A stretch of 64,000 bases of DNA from Elymus sibiricus (taxonomy: Eukaryota > Streptophyta > Magnoliopsida > Poales > Poaceae): NCBI GenBank assembly GCA_039707655.1, contig CM077665.1, positions 76,385,954-76,449,953 on the forward strand, written 5' to 3'. Numbering within the stretch: the first letter of the stretch is position 1; the number at the start of each line of letters is the position of its first letter. The notes under the pieces were generated by a model. That model had not been told where the DNA came from. It saw only the letters and a list, made by a program, of their open reading frames with translations, and ran no database searches. Positions 10,890 to 21,625 of the stretch are shown one piece after another. The translations under genes and the position numbers were made by a program.

Positions 10890-13830
10890 AATCTAGTTCA
10901 CATCACCATGTGATTTACATTATTATGAATCTAACACCCAATGAGTTCTGGGGTTCGATCATGCTTTGCATGTGAGAGAGGTCTTTAGTCAACGGGTCTG
11001 CGACATTCAGATCCGTGTGTACTTTGCAAATCTCTATGTCATACTATAGACACTGCTACCACACTCCACTTGGAGCTATTCCAAATGGCTGCTCCACTAT
11101 ATGTATCCGGATTGCTACTCAGAGACATCCGGATTGGTTAAAGCTTACATCGACGTAACCCTTTACGACGAACTCTTTATCACCTCCATAATCGAGAAAT
11201 ATTTCCTTAGTCCTCTAGTTACTAAGGATAATCTTGACCGCTGTCCAGTGATCCACTCCTGGATCACTCTTGTACCCCTTGACAGACTCATGGCAAGGCA
11301 CACACAGGTGCGGTACACAGCATGGCATACTATACAGAGCCTATGGATAAGGCATAGGGGACGACTTTCATCCTTTCTCTTTCTTCTGCCGTGGTCGAGC
11401 TTTGAGTCTCACTCAACTCCACAACTTACAAATCAGGCAAGAGCTCTTTCTTTGACTGATCCATTTTGAACTCTTTCAAAATCTTGTCAAGGTATGTACT
11501 CATTGAAAGTTTTATCAGACGTCTTGATCTACCTCTATAGATAAAATGCCCAATATTTAAGTAGCTTCTCCAGGTTTTCCTTTGAAAAACTCCTTTTCAA
11601 ACAACCCTTTATGCTTTCCAGAAATTCTACATCATTTCTGATCAACAATATGTCATCCACATGTACTTATCAGAAATTCTATAGTGCTCCCACTCACTTT
11701 ATTGTAAATACAAGTTTCTCATAAACTTTTTATAGACTCAAAAACTTTGATCACCTCATCAAAGCGTATATTCCAACTCCGAGATGCTTGCTCCAGTCCC
11801 TAGAAGGATCGCTGGAGCTTGCATATATTTTAGCATCCTTAGAACTGACAAAACCTTCCGGTTGTATCACATACAACCTTTCCTCACGGATACCGTTAAG
11901 GAAACGATGTTTTGACATCCATCTGCCAGATTTCATAATCGAAAAATGCAGCAACTGCTAACATAATTCCAACAGACTTTAGCATCACTACGTGTGAGAA
12001 AGTCTCATCGCAGTCAACTCCTTGAACTTGTGAAAAACCCTTTGCCACAAATCGAGCTTTATAGACGGTGACATTACCGTCCGCGTCCGTCTTCCTTTTA
12101 AAAATCCATTTGTTCTGAATGGCCTTTCGCCCTTCAGGTAATACTTCCAAAGCCCATACTTTGTTTTCTTACATGGATCCCATCTCGGATTGCATGGCCT
12201 CTAACCATTTCTCGGAATCCGGACCCATCATCGCTTCTCCATAGCTCGTAGGTTCATCGTTATCCAACAACATCACCTCTAAGACAGGGTTGCCGTACCA
12301 CTCAGGAGCAGTACCCGTCCTTGTCGACCTACGAGGTTCGATAGTAACTTGATCCGAAGCTTCATGATCATCATCATTAACTTCCTCTTTAACTAACGTA
12401 GGCTCCACAGAAACAACTTTCTGCGCTGCGCTACTCTCTGGTTGAAACAAATGTTCAACAACCTCATCAAGTTCTATCTTCCTCCCACTCAATTCTTTCG
12501 AGAGAAACTCTTTCTCGAGAAAGGACCCGTTTTAGCAACAAACACTTTGTGCTTGGATCTAAGACAGAAGGTTTACCCAACTGTTACGTTAGGGTATTCT
12601 ATGAAGATGCATTTGTCCTCTTTGGGTTCGAGCTCATTAGGTGAAAACCCTTTTTCACATAAGCGTCGCAGCCCCAAACATTAACAAATGACAGCTTAGG
12701 TTTCCGCCAAACCAAAATTCATATGGTGTCATCTCAACGGACTTAGATGGTGACCCTTTTAAAGTGAATGTAGTTGTCTCTAATGCATAACCCCAAAACG
12801 ATAGTGGCAAATCGATAAGAGACATCATAGTTCGCACCATATCCAATAGAGCACGACTACGACGTTCGGACACACCATCATACTATGGTGTTCCAGGTAG
12901 CGTGAGCTATGAAACAAATTCCACATTGTCTTAAGTTGTATACCAATACTCGTAACTCAGGTATTTACCTCCACGATCATATCGTAGACATTTTATCTCC
13001 TTGTCACGATGATCTCAAACTTCACTCTGATTTTGTTTGAACTTTTCAAACGTTTCAGACTTGTGTTTCATTAAGTAAATATCCCCATATCTACTCAAAT
13101 CATCAGTGAAGGTAGGAAAATAACGATATCCACCGCACACTACAACACTCATTGGACCGAATACATCAACATGTATCATTTCCAATAAGTTACTTGCCCG
13201 CTCTACCATACCGGAAAACGGGGTCTTAATTATCTTGCCCATGAGGCATGGTCCGCAAGTCTCAACCGATTCGCAATCGAATGAGTCCATAGATCCATCA
13301 GCATGGAGTTTCTTCATGCGTTTTACACCAATATGACATTTAGCGGCAGTGCCACAAGTATGTGGTACTATCATTATTAACTTTGTATCTTTTGGCATCA
13401 ATATTATGAACATGTGTATCACTACGATCAAGATTCAATAAACCATTCTCATTGGGTGCATGACTATTTAAGGTATTATTCATGTAAATAGAATAACCAT
13501 TATTCTCTAACTTAAATGAATAACCGTATTACAATAAACATGATCTAATCACGTTCATGCTCAATGCAAACACCAAATAACATTTATTTAGGTTCATCAC
13601 TAATCCCGAAGGTAGAGAGAGCGTGCGATGGTGATCACATCAACCTTGGAAACACTTCCAACACTCATCGTCACCTCACCCTTAGCTAGCCTCCGTTTAT
13701 TCCGTAGCTTTTATTTCGAGTTACTAACATTTAGCAACCGAACCGGTATCCAATACCCACGTGCTACTAGGAGTACTAGCAAGGTACACATCAATAACAC
13801 GTATATCAAATATACTTCTGTCGACGTTGC
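10890..13830 (-). pseudogene. Copia pol remnant (protease, integrase, RT, RNase H end)
   Basis: Minus-strand blocks in normal Copia order. Protease: WVLDTGS near 13770. GAG-pre-integrase and integrase: 13431-13015 (KCHIGVKRMKKLHADG, GPCLMGKIIKTPFSG, FGPMSVVVCGGYRYF, FTDDLSRYG). Integrase 3' part: 12873-12655 (RSRALLDMVRTMMS, TPYEFWFG). Linker: 12492-12169 (RRSTRTG, PEWYGNP). RT: 12150-11896 (NKWIFKRKTDADG, YKARFVAKGFSQ, MDVKTSFP) and 11954-11751 in another frame. The RT active site near 11650 reads HVDDILL instead of YVDD. RNase H is reduced to the downstream part near 11330-10900. Several stops and frame changes make it non-functional. Confidence 0.8.
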
Positions 13831-13859
13831 CAACCTTCTTATCTACCAAGTATCTAGGG

Positions 13860-14640
13860 TTGTTCCGCTTCAGCGACCATTCTCCTCATAATAGAAGCAC
13901 TTAGTCTCGGGTTTGGGTTTAACCTTGGGTTTCTTCACTAGAGCAGCAACTGACTTGCCATCCATGAAGTTTCCCTCCTAGCCCTTGCCCTTCTCGAAAC
14001 TAGTGGTTTCACTAACCATCAACACTTGATGCTCCTTCTTGATTTCTACCTTCGCGGTGTCAAACATCGCGAATAGCTCAGGGATCATTATTTCCATCCC
14101 TGGCATTTTATAGTTCATCACGAAGCTCTAGTAGCTTAGTGACAGTGACTTGGAGAACGATATCAATCACTATCTTATCTGGAAGATCAACTCCCACTTG
14201 ATTCAAGCGATTGTAGTACCCAGACAATCTGAGAACATGCTCACCGATTGAGCTATTCTCCTTCATCTTGCAGGCAAAGAATCTTGTTGGAGGTCTCATA
14301 CCTCTCAACACGGGCACAAGCCTGAGATCCCAATTTCAGCTCTTAGAACATCTCATATGTTCCGTGACGTTCAAAACGTTTTGGAGCCTCAATTCTAAGC
14401 CGTAATGCATGACGCACTAAACTATCAAGTAGTCATCAGGACGTGCATGTCAGATGTTCACAACATCTACAGACGACGCTTGAGGGGGTGGCGCACTGAG
14501 CGGTGCATTAAGGACATAAGCATTATGTGCAGCAATGAGGACAATCCTCAGATCACGGACCTAGTCCGCATTATTGCTATCATCATCTTTCAACTCTATT
14601 TCTCTAGGAACATATAAAAAATTCAAGGGAGCTACAGCGC
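13860..14640 (-). pseudogene. Copia gag remnant
   Basis: On the minus strand, 14317-14108 encodes a gag segment (RMRPPTRFF-like start as GMRPPTRFFACKM, then LRLSGYYNRLNQVGVDLPD) and stops at LRDEL. After a frame change come KMPGMEIMIPELF-type and KVEMKKDHQVLMVSKTTSFEKGK-type sequences. The expected zinc knuckle is degraded: CFYYEENGR replaces a CX2C-type start. Upstream, the stretch near 14640-14480 still reads like gag N-terminus (ELKDD...VLNAP). Stops and frameshifts prevent a capsid product. The same disabled gag occurs at 62405-63150. Confidence 0.75.
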
Positions 14641-15901
14641 GAGCTAGTAATCTACAATATAATTTGCAAAGACATTTTGACTATGTTCATGATAATGAGT
14701 TTAGTTAATCATATTACTTAAAAACTCCCACTCAAATTGACATCCCTCCGGTCATTCGAGTGTCACATGATCCAAATCCACCAACTCAAGTCCGATCATC
14801 ACGTGAGTTGAGGTGGTTTCAATGGTGAACATCTTCATGTTGATCATATCGACTATATGACTCATGTTCGACCTTTCGGTCACTTGTGTTCCGAGGCCAT
14901 GTTTGTACATGCTAGGCTCGTCAAGTTTAACCCGAGTGTTCCGCACGTGCAACACTGGCTTGCACCCGTTGTATGCGAACGTAGAGTCTATCACACCCGA
15001 TCATCACGTGGTGTCTCGAAACGACGAACTTTCGCAACGGTGCACACTCGGGGAGAACACAATTTTATCTTGAAATTTAAGTGAGGGATCACCTTATAAT
15101 GCTACCGTCATCCTAAGCAAAATAAGATGCATAAAAGGATTAACATCACATGCAAATCATAAGTGACATGATATGGCCATGAACTTGTGCTTTTGATCTC
15201 CATCTCCAAAGCACCGGCATGATCTCCATCGTCACCGGCATGACACCATGATCTCCATCATCTTGATCTCCATCAATGTGTCGCCATGAGGTTGTCGCGC
15301 CGACTGTTGCTTCCACGACTATTGCTAACTCATAGCGATAAAGTAAAGCAAAACGGCGAAAATAATTAAAGACAACCCTATGGCTCCTGCCGGTTGCCGT
15401 ACTCATCGACATGCAAGTCGTGATATTCTATACAATACATGATCATCTCATACATCACATATATCTCATCATGTAATTGGCCATATCATATCACAACATA
15501 CCCTGCAAAAACAAGTTAGACGTCCTCTAATTGTTGTTGCAAGTTTTACGTGGCTGCTACGGGTATCTAGCAAGAACAATTCTTACCTACGCAAAAACCA
15601 CAATGGTGATACAAAAATTGCTATTCAACCTTCTCAAGGACCGCCTTTGTCAAATCCGATCCGACTAAAGTGGGAGAAACAGACACCCGCCAGCCATCTT
15701 TATGCAACGAAGTTACATGTCAGTTGATGGAACCGGTCTCTCGTAAGCGTATGAGTAATGTTGGTCCGGGCCGCTTCATCCCACAATACCGCCAAAACAA
15801 GAAAAGACCAAGGGAGGAAGCAATCCGAATATCAACGCCCACAAACTCCTTTGTGTTCTACTCGAGATCTCATCTACACATAGACCTAGCTCAGATGCCA
15901 C

Positions 15902-17792
15902 TGTTGGGGAACGTTGCATGGGAAACAAAAAAATTTCCTACGCACACGCAAGATCTATCCATGGTGATGAGCATCTACGAGAGGGAGATTGGATCTACAT
16001 ACCCTTGTAGATCGCTAAGCGGGAAGCGTTAATAAACGCGGTTGATGTAGTCGAACGTCTTCGCGATCCAAATCGCCGAGCGTCCCGCGATCCCATCACG
16101 ATCCATCTCGCGATCCAATCACGATCCGTCCCGCGATCCCATCACGATCCGCTCCGCGATCAAATCACGAATCATCTCACGATCCTGATCACGGTCCTTC
16201 CGATCTAGCGCCGAACGGACGGCACCTCCGCGTTCAGCACACGTACAGCTCGATAACGATCTCCGCCTTCTTGATCCAGCAAGAGGGGGCGGGGAGGTAG
16301 ATGAGTTCTCCGACAGCGCGACGGCGCGGCGGCGGCGGTGGAACTATTCCGGCAGGGCTTCGCCTAAGCATCGCCAAAACTAAACTAAAGGAGAAAACGA
16401 TCTAGAGGAAGTAGAGGGAGCACGTGGCAATTACGGTTAGCTCTCCCCTCTAAATCCTCTAGTATATATAGGAGGGAGGGAGGGGAGGAGGCAGCCTCAA
16501 ACCCTCAAGGGTTGGCCGAAATAGGAGGTGGAGGAGTCCTACTCCAAACCTACTAGGAGTAGGATTCCTCCTCACCACCTGGAAACCCTTTCCACCTTTC
16601 CACCTTTTGGTTTTTCCCACCCCTAGCCGTATGGGCCTTAGTGGGGGGTTCGGCCAGCCCACTAGGGGCTGGTTTGACTCCTCCCACAGCCCATGAGGTT
16701 CTTTGGGTCGAGACACCCCTCCCGATGGCCCCCGGTACCCTCCCGGCACTCCCGGTACACTACCGAAGTACCCGAAACTTTTCCGGTGACCAAAACAGGA
16801 CTTCCTATATATCAATCTTTACCTCCGGACCATTCCGGAGCTTCTCGTGACGTCCAGGATCTCATCCGGGACTCCGAACAACCTTCGGTCACCACCATAC
16901 ATAACTCTACCATACCGAAACGTCGCCGAACCTTAAGTGTGCAGACCCTGCGGGTTCGAGAACTATGTAGACATGACCGAGACACCTCCATGGTCAATAA
17001 CCAATAGCGGGACCTGGATGCCCATATTGGTTCTTACATATTCTACGAAGATCTTTATCGGTTGAACCTCTATGTCAAGGATTCAGTTAATCCCGTACGC
17101 TGTTCCCTTTCTTCTTCGGTATGTTACTTGCCCGAGATTCGATTGTCGGTATCTCTATACCTTGTTCAATCTCGTTACCGGCAAGTCTCTTTACTCGTTC
17201 CGTAATACAAGATCCCGTGGCTAACACTTAGTCACATTGCTTGCAAGGCTTATTGTGATGTTGTATTACCGAGTGGGCCCTGAGATACCTCTCCGTCAGA
17301 CGGAGTAACAAATCCCAGTCTTGATCCATGCCCACTCAACAGACACCCTCGGAGATACCTGTAGAACATCTTTATAGTCACCCGGTTACGTTGTGACATT
17401 TGATACACACAAGGTATTCCTCCGGTGTCAGTGAGTTGCATGATCTCATGGTCATAGGAACAGATACTTGACATGCAGAAAACTGTAGCAATAAACTGAC
17501 ATGATCATATGCTATGTTTATAGTTTGGGTCTTGTCCATCACATCATTCTCCTAATGATGTGATCCCGTTATCAAATGACATCTCATGTCTATGGCCAGG
17601 AAACCTTGACCATCTTTGATCAACGAACTAGTTAACTAGAGGCATACTAGGGACACAGTGTTGTCTATGTACCCACACATGTATTTGAGTTTCCAATCAA
17701 TACAATTATTGCATGGATAATAAACGATTATCACGAACAAGGAAATATAATAATAACCAATTTATTATTGCCTCTAGGGCATATTTCCAACA
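15902..17792 (-). repeat. 5' LTR of minus-strand Copia
   Basis: Colinear with 8973-10864 and bounded by the same TG...CA termini. It carries the same TATA-like site near 16462-16473 and the same GCGATCC microrepeat array at about 16070-16195. The adjacent 15888-15901 holds the complement of the primer binding site, which makes this the 5' LTR in the element's own orientation. Confidence 0.88.
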
Positions 17793-19294
17793 ACCGCATC
17801 ACGGGCCTCCACCGCCCAAAAGGCACAGACTGCCCCACCGATGTCTACAGGACCACACGGTTGCCGAAGAGCATCGCGCTGTCCGTGGCTACCAAACAAC
17901 CGGATATGGGCCGAACCCCGACCAGGTTGTCGCCACGCATGCGAGCCCGCCCCGCGAAGGCCTCCCCCCACCCCATCGTCACCAACGCCCACCACCGCAC
18001 GACCACTCCTATTTGGTGTGTTGGTCGACAAAGAGCGAGCTGGCGCGTACCCCCTAGATCGTCTGCTACTCTTTGTGTTGGACCAATTCGGGTTTCCTCC
18101 CCCACCGGTTTTGCGATAACCCGTTTATTTTTTTACTTTTCTTTGGTCTCTCTTCCGGTTTTTTCTTTCTTTTTTCTTTTTCCTTTTCTCGTTTATGTTT
18201 GTTCTTTTTTTCTTTTTTATTTCTCTTTACTGTTCTGCTTTTCTTTTTCTTTATTTTTAATTTTCCTTTTTTCCGCTAGCTTTCAAATTTGCAAAAAATT
18301 GTCAATATTTTCTGAAGTAATTATTTTTTTGAAACCGTGAACATTTTTAAAATTCACAAACATCTATTAAAAATTTGCGAACATTTTTTGTATGGACGAA
18401 CATTGTCTACAAATTTGCCAACATTTTGTGGAAAAAGTGAACATCCTTTCAAATTCATGAACATTTTTTAAAATCGTGAACATTTTCCGATATCATGATT
18501 TTTTTAATCATGAATATTTTAAAATTTTATGAACATTTTGTACAAATTCTTTAACGTTTTTAAATCATAAACGGTTTTCAAATTCACAAATATTTCTTGA
18601 CATTGTGTACATTTTTCGGAACATGTGAACATATGTTAAAATTTGGGAACAATTATTAAAGTTTGGGGACATTTTTTGTTTTCAACAAACATTTGTTGAG
18701 TTCATTAATACTTCTTGAAACAGCGATCATTTTTTTTATTTTGTGAACATCTTTTGAAATTTGGGAAAAAAATCGAGACTCTCAATCATTTTTTGAATTT
18801 TGTCTAAATTGTTCTTGAAATTGCAAACATTGTTTCGAATCCGTGAGCATTTGTCATTTTCCGAACCTTTTTCAAGTCATGTATTACTTTTTAATTCACC
18901 AACAATTCAATAATATGCAAATTTCTGAAATCCCGAATTATTATTATTTTTAAAATGGAAACAGAAAAAAGCAAAAAAAAAGGGGGCTCCCTGCCCCGCA
19001 CATGGGTCGGGGGGAGCGATTAGGGTGCGGGCTCCCGTGGCTTCCGGCGCGTACGGCGCCATATAGGAGGTCCCCCACCGCACCCCTCGCCAGCGCCACG
19101 CCACCGCCAGCATGCGCCATCCGCAACCGTATGGGAGGAGGAAGAGCCACGCCACCGCTAGCATGCGCCATCCGCAACCGTATGGGAGGAGGAAGAGCCC
19201 CGCCGCCGCCGACGAGGAGGGCAGGATGGAAGTTTGTACAAGTTTGTACAAGTTTCCTTGCCACGAGGCAAACTACCGAGGTCGTTGGAAACGT
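17793..19294. other. Intergenic: pyrimidine-rich tract and degenerate GAACATTTT repeats
   Basis: After the Copia target duplication, 17798-18120 is GC-rich with no recognisable domain. 18121-18290 is strongly pyrimidine-rich on the plus strand. From about 18300 to 18900 there are many degenerate copies of a roughly 20-30 bp unit with the core GTGAACATTTTTNAAATTC. 18980-19260 is again GC-rich and contains a 51-bp tandem duplication. No gene is supported. A similar GAACTTTTTTCAAATT-type array occurs at 30780-31100, so the AT-rich part probably belongs to a repeated element. Confidence 0.5.
19095..19196 (+). repeat. 51-bp tandem duplication (two copies)
   Basis: Unit 19095-19145 (starts GCCACGCCACCGCCAGCATG) is repeated at 19146-19196 with one visible difference (CGCCAGC versus CGCTAGC). 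The unit length is divisible by three, but no coding sequence is supported here. Confidence 0.85.
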
Positions 19295-19612
19295 GGTTGT
19301 GTGAGTATTTCACATGAACTGTGCATGCGTATTTCACTGTTTATACGTATTTCACATGTTCAGTCAGCTCACAAAGGTCCTTTATTCTTACGTAACTTGT
19401 CATTACACATACAAGCACAACAGCTCCGTTATTCTGCAGCGTAGGGAGCTACTAGCGAGAGACGCACGCATGCATGTTGTTTATCAATCCACACCGTTTC
19501 TTCGGTAGATACGTACGTACGCATGGTTAAGTGTGGATATGCCGATCTCCACGCGTACGTGCACGAGCCATGCATGCACGCATCCATGCACGGCGCGCGC
19601 TGGCTGGCTCGC

Positions 19613-20295
19613 TCAGTAGTAGGGCTGGATCTTCCAGCGTTGGTTGTCGCCCTCGCACCACTTCCAGAGCACGACCTCGGTGCCGTCGCGCACGCCGCCG
19701 TGGTACTTGTCGCCGTTGAGGGCGTCGAAGTTGAGGTAGATGTTGTTCACCATGCGCACGCACCTGAAGCCGTTGCCCACGTCCCTGCTCTCCGTCCACA
19801 GCACCGACTCGTCCAGGAAGTCTGGGTTGTACGGCACCAGACGCACCTGCATGCCCATCGAACACGCTCAGTAAGTTGTGATCCTTGATACCAATTTATG
19901 GGAAGACACAGGTCAGTTAGGGCAGAGGAGACTCTACTTACAGGGTGGGACTGGCCAAGGGAGTGCTTGATGGCCTGCCCGGTGGCCTTGTTCACGATGG
20001 CGAAGGCGGGGTAGCCCTCCTCGTCCTTGATGCTGGTGCTCCACCTCATGTCCTTGATCCAGTGCTGGTAGTCGTCCTTGGGGTTGGCCGGCGCCAGCAC
20101 CACCTTGCCGTTGCGCACGGACATGGCGTAGTTGGGGTTGGCGCGGCAGTAGATCTTCACCGTCGGCTGCGGCGGCATCGGCCGCCCGCCGCAATGGCCG
20201 TCGATGTTCACCTGCGACATGCCGTACGGCACCGGCGGCGCGTACCCCGGCGTCGCCATCCCGTACGCGCCGTAGCTCTCGCGGTAGTAGTCCAT
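19613..20295 (-). CDS. Ricin B-like lectin with a single EUL domain (EULS3-like), two exons
   Basis: The coding sequence joins exon 1 (20295-19942, 118 codons) to exon 2 (19846-19613, 77 codons plus TGA), giving 195 aa. The 95-bp intron has a GTAAGT donor and a GCATGCAG acceptor and lies in phase 0. The first ~40 residues are a Tyr/Pro/Gly-rich variable leader (MDYYRESYGAYG...). A single Euonymus-lectin (EUL, beta-trefoil) domain follows: TVKIYCRANPNYAMSVRNG, DDYQHWIKDMRWS, AFAIVNKATGQAIKHSLG, then VRLVPYNPDFLDESVLWTES, NIYLNFDALNGDK, and C-terminal WCEGDNQRWKIQPYY. This matches plant EULS proteins in length and layout. EUL proteins are nucleocytoplasmic carbohydrate-binding lectins; the rice relatives respond to ABA and osmotic stress (family knowledge). 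The start at 20295 is preferred over the in-frame upstream ATG at 20412 because a TATA box lies between them. This is the only non-transposon gene recognised in the window and appears intact. Confidence 0.92.
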
Positions 20296-20350
20296 GGCTA
20301 CCTGCTCGATCTCCTGATCGATCTGCACAATGCATGGCGACGGGACGGGG

Positions 20351-20360
20351 GAATTTATAG
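20351..20360 (-). promoter_or_regulatory. TATA box of the EULS3-like gene
   Basis: The minus strand reads CTATAAATTC, 56 bases upstream of the chosen ATG. That leaves room for a short 5' leader of about 25-30 bases. A CCAAT motif (minus strand, about 20383-20387) lies about 25 bases further upstream. Confidence 0.65.
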
Positions 20361-20853
20361 GGGCGTCGCGACATTCATATTCCATTGGTGTGCTACATGG
20401 CGTTAGCCTCACGCTGCCTGTCAGGTGATAAGCGATGTCGATGTGCGGGGTGGTGGTGGTGGTGGGATTCCATGCGATGGATAGATGATGCCATGGGACA
20501 CTAGCTAGGTGGGAAGGTGTGGGTGTGCCGGACCAAGCTAGCTTTGCGTGATTCGTTTTCTTTCTGGCAGTTTTGGGAAGAAGAATCCCTCTCGTCGTCT
20601 ATTATTGCTGGGGAGATAGCCAGGGGAAGGCGAATTTTACGCTGTGCTGTGATTTGTCGCCGCACCGATACGCCCACATTCACATTCCCGGTGTGCTCAT
20701 GATGTGCTCGTTTCAAAAGGGAAGAATTTTCTCTTGAGAAGAACTCTAAAGGAAACAAAAGAAAAAGAAATATTCGAGTTAGAAATGGTAAAGTAAAGCG
20801 TCAACACCGAACAGCCCATTTCCGGAATCTGGATCATATACCCACCCGCAGCA
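20361..20853. other. Upstream region of the EULS3-like gene
   Basis: About 490 bases separate the lectin TATA box from the MULE insertion. Seen here are a CCAAT box near 20383, a short GGT-rich run near 20448-20463, and no recognisable coding sequence. Because the MULE sits within 0.6 kb of the start codon, distal promoter elements may have been displaced. Confidence 0.5.
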
Positions 20854-20939
20854 GGCAATTTTGACAAATTTGACCTAAAGTCGAAAGGAATTCACAGAGT
20901 GAACTGATCGCGGAAAAAATTCACCGTCCTGACCCTTTC

Positions 20940-21117
20940 GTGTGGCGCCCGACAGATAGGCGCCACACTACACTATGTGGCGTCTTGGTGTTAGGCGCCA
21001 CACGCCTGCCACGCTGGCGCCCCGTGGCACGGCCCGACCCCACTACGCCGCAGTGTGGCGCCTAAGGGAAAGGCGCCACACTGTTATGTGTGGCGCCTAG
21101 CTCTTAGGCGCCACACA
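20940..21117. repeat. Palindrome array in left MULE terminus
   Basis: Four consecutive hairpin-forming units with arms GTGTGGCGCC / GGCGCCACAC and 8-9 base loops: 20940-20968, about 20975-21003, 21053-21081 and 21087-21117. The second has one arm mismatch (GTGGCGTC). The same four units occur inverted in the right terminus (about 29117-29296). Confidence 0.85.
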
Positions 21118-21378
21118 TTGACTTATCCAGCAGCGGCCCGACCCCCTCCCCCACCACTTCCCCATTCACCCACACATTGCAAGAAAGAGAAGCGCCCCCC
21201 TCTCCTCCCTTCTCAAATCCCTCCTCAAAGCAAGGTTTGGTCCGTGGATTTCGGCCCCAATCCCTCCCTGAAGGTAACCTCCCCCGATCCCCTCTCTTTC
21301 ATCCACGGAAAATGCTCCCATTTGCCCTTTTTTTGTAAGTTTGAGCAAACCCTAGTTCTCTTTCATGAATTTTGGTAG

Positions 21379-21545
21379 GGTTAGGCTTGTTTGTATGCTA
21401 GGGTTAGGCTTAGGGTTCTTTGTTAGGGTTAGGGTTATGTTTTTTTGTATGTTAGGCTTAGGGTTCTTTGTATATTTAAGGTTAGGCTTAGGGTTAGGGT
21501 TATGTTATGTTGGTGTTAGGGTTATGATGGGGTTAGGGTTGTCCA
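21379..21545 (+). repeat. Telomere-like TTAGGG-rich tract in the MULE 5' intron
   Basis: Many copies of GTTAGGG and GGGTTAGGCTTAGGGTT occur between a likely splice donor (GAAG|GTAACC, near 21273) and a likely acceptor (TTTTTTAG at 21623) in front of the transposase ATG. The tract is repeated almost unchanged in copy B (about 27420-27590). It is not canonical plant telomere (TTTAGGG) and is interrupted by T-rich spacers. Confidence 0.65.
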
Positions 21546-21625
21546 TTTCATTACGCAAATGTTGTAATGTTTGGATGAGTTCTTATAGAATTTATTGTAT
21601 GTTGTGTTGTTTAAATTTTTTAGGG

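Larger units (their letters stand above)
8973..17792 (-). mobile_element. Full-length Copia LTR retrotransposon (Angela/WIS-like), coding-dead
   Basis: Two direct LTRs (8973-10864 and 15902-17792, about 1.9 kb each) flank a 5.0-kb interior read on the minus strand. The interior opens next to 15901 with a degenerate primer binding site, TGGCATCTGAGCT on the minus strand, compared with the usual TGGTATCAGAGC. It ends beside 10864 with a purine tract (GTGCAAGTGGGAGAC, minus strand). The flanks are ACCAC (8968-8972) and ACCGC (17793-17797), a 5-bp target duplication with one mismatch. Copia domain order is followed in fragments (gag, protease, integrase, RT, RNase H end), all broken by stops, frameshifts and deletions. 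The family name is recognition from memory of the LTR start. Confidence 0.88.

Noticed and set aside
14752..15412. Small frames in the Copia leader (also 61944-62273)
   Set aside because: They fall in the untranslated leader between PBS and gag and show no protein family. Their presence in both copies follows from DNA similarity.
19747..19941. Read-through of lectin exon 1 into the intron (221-aa frame)
   Set aside because: A GTAAGT donor and AG acceptor restore the conserved EUL domain across the intron; the read-through sequence is in the wrong frame for exon 2.
20295..20412. Upstream in-frame ATG at 20412 as the lectin start
   Set aside because: A TATA box (20351-20360, minus strand) lies between this ATG and the one at 20295, and the extra residues do not resemble EULS N-termini.
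21379..21545. True telomere or chromosome end
   Set aside because: The motif is interrupted, internal to a MULE, duplicated in both copies, and not canonical TTTAGGG.
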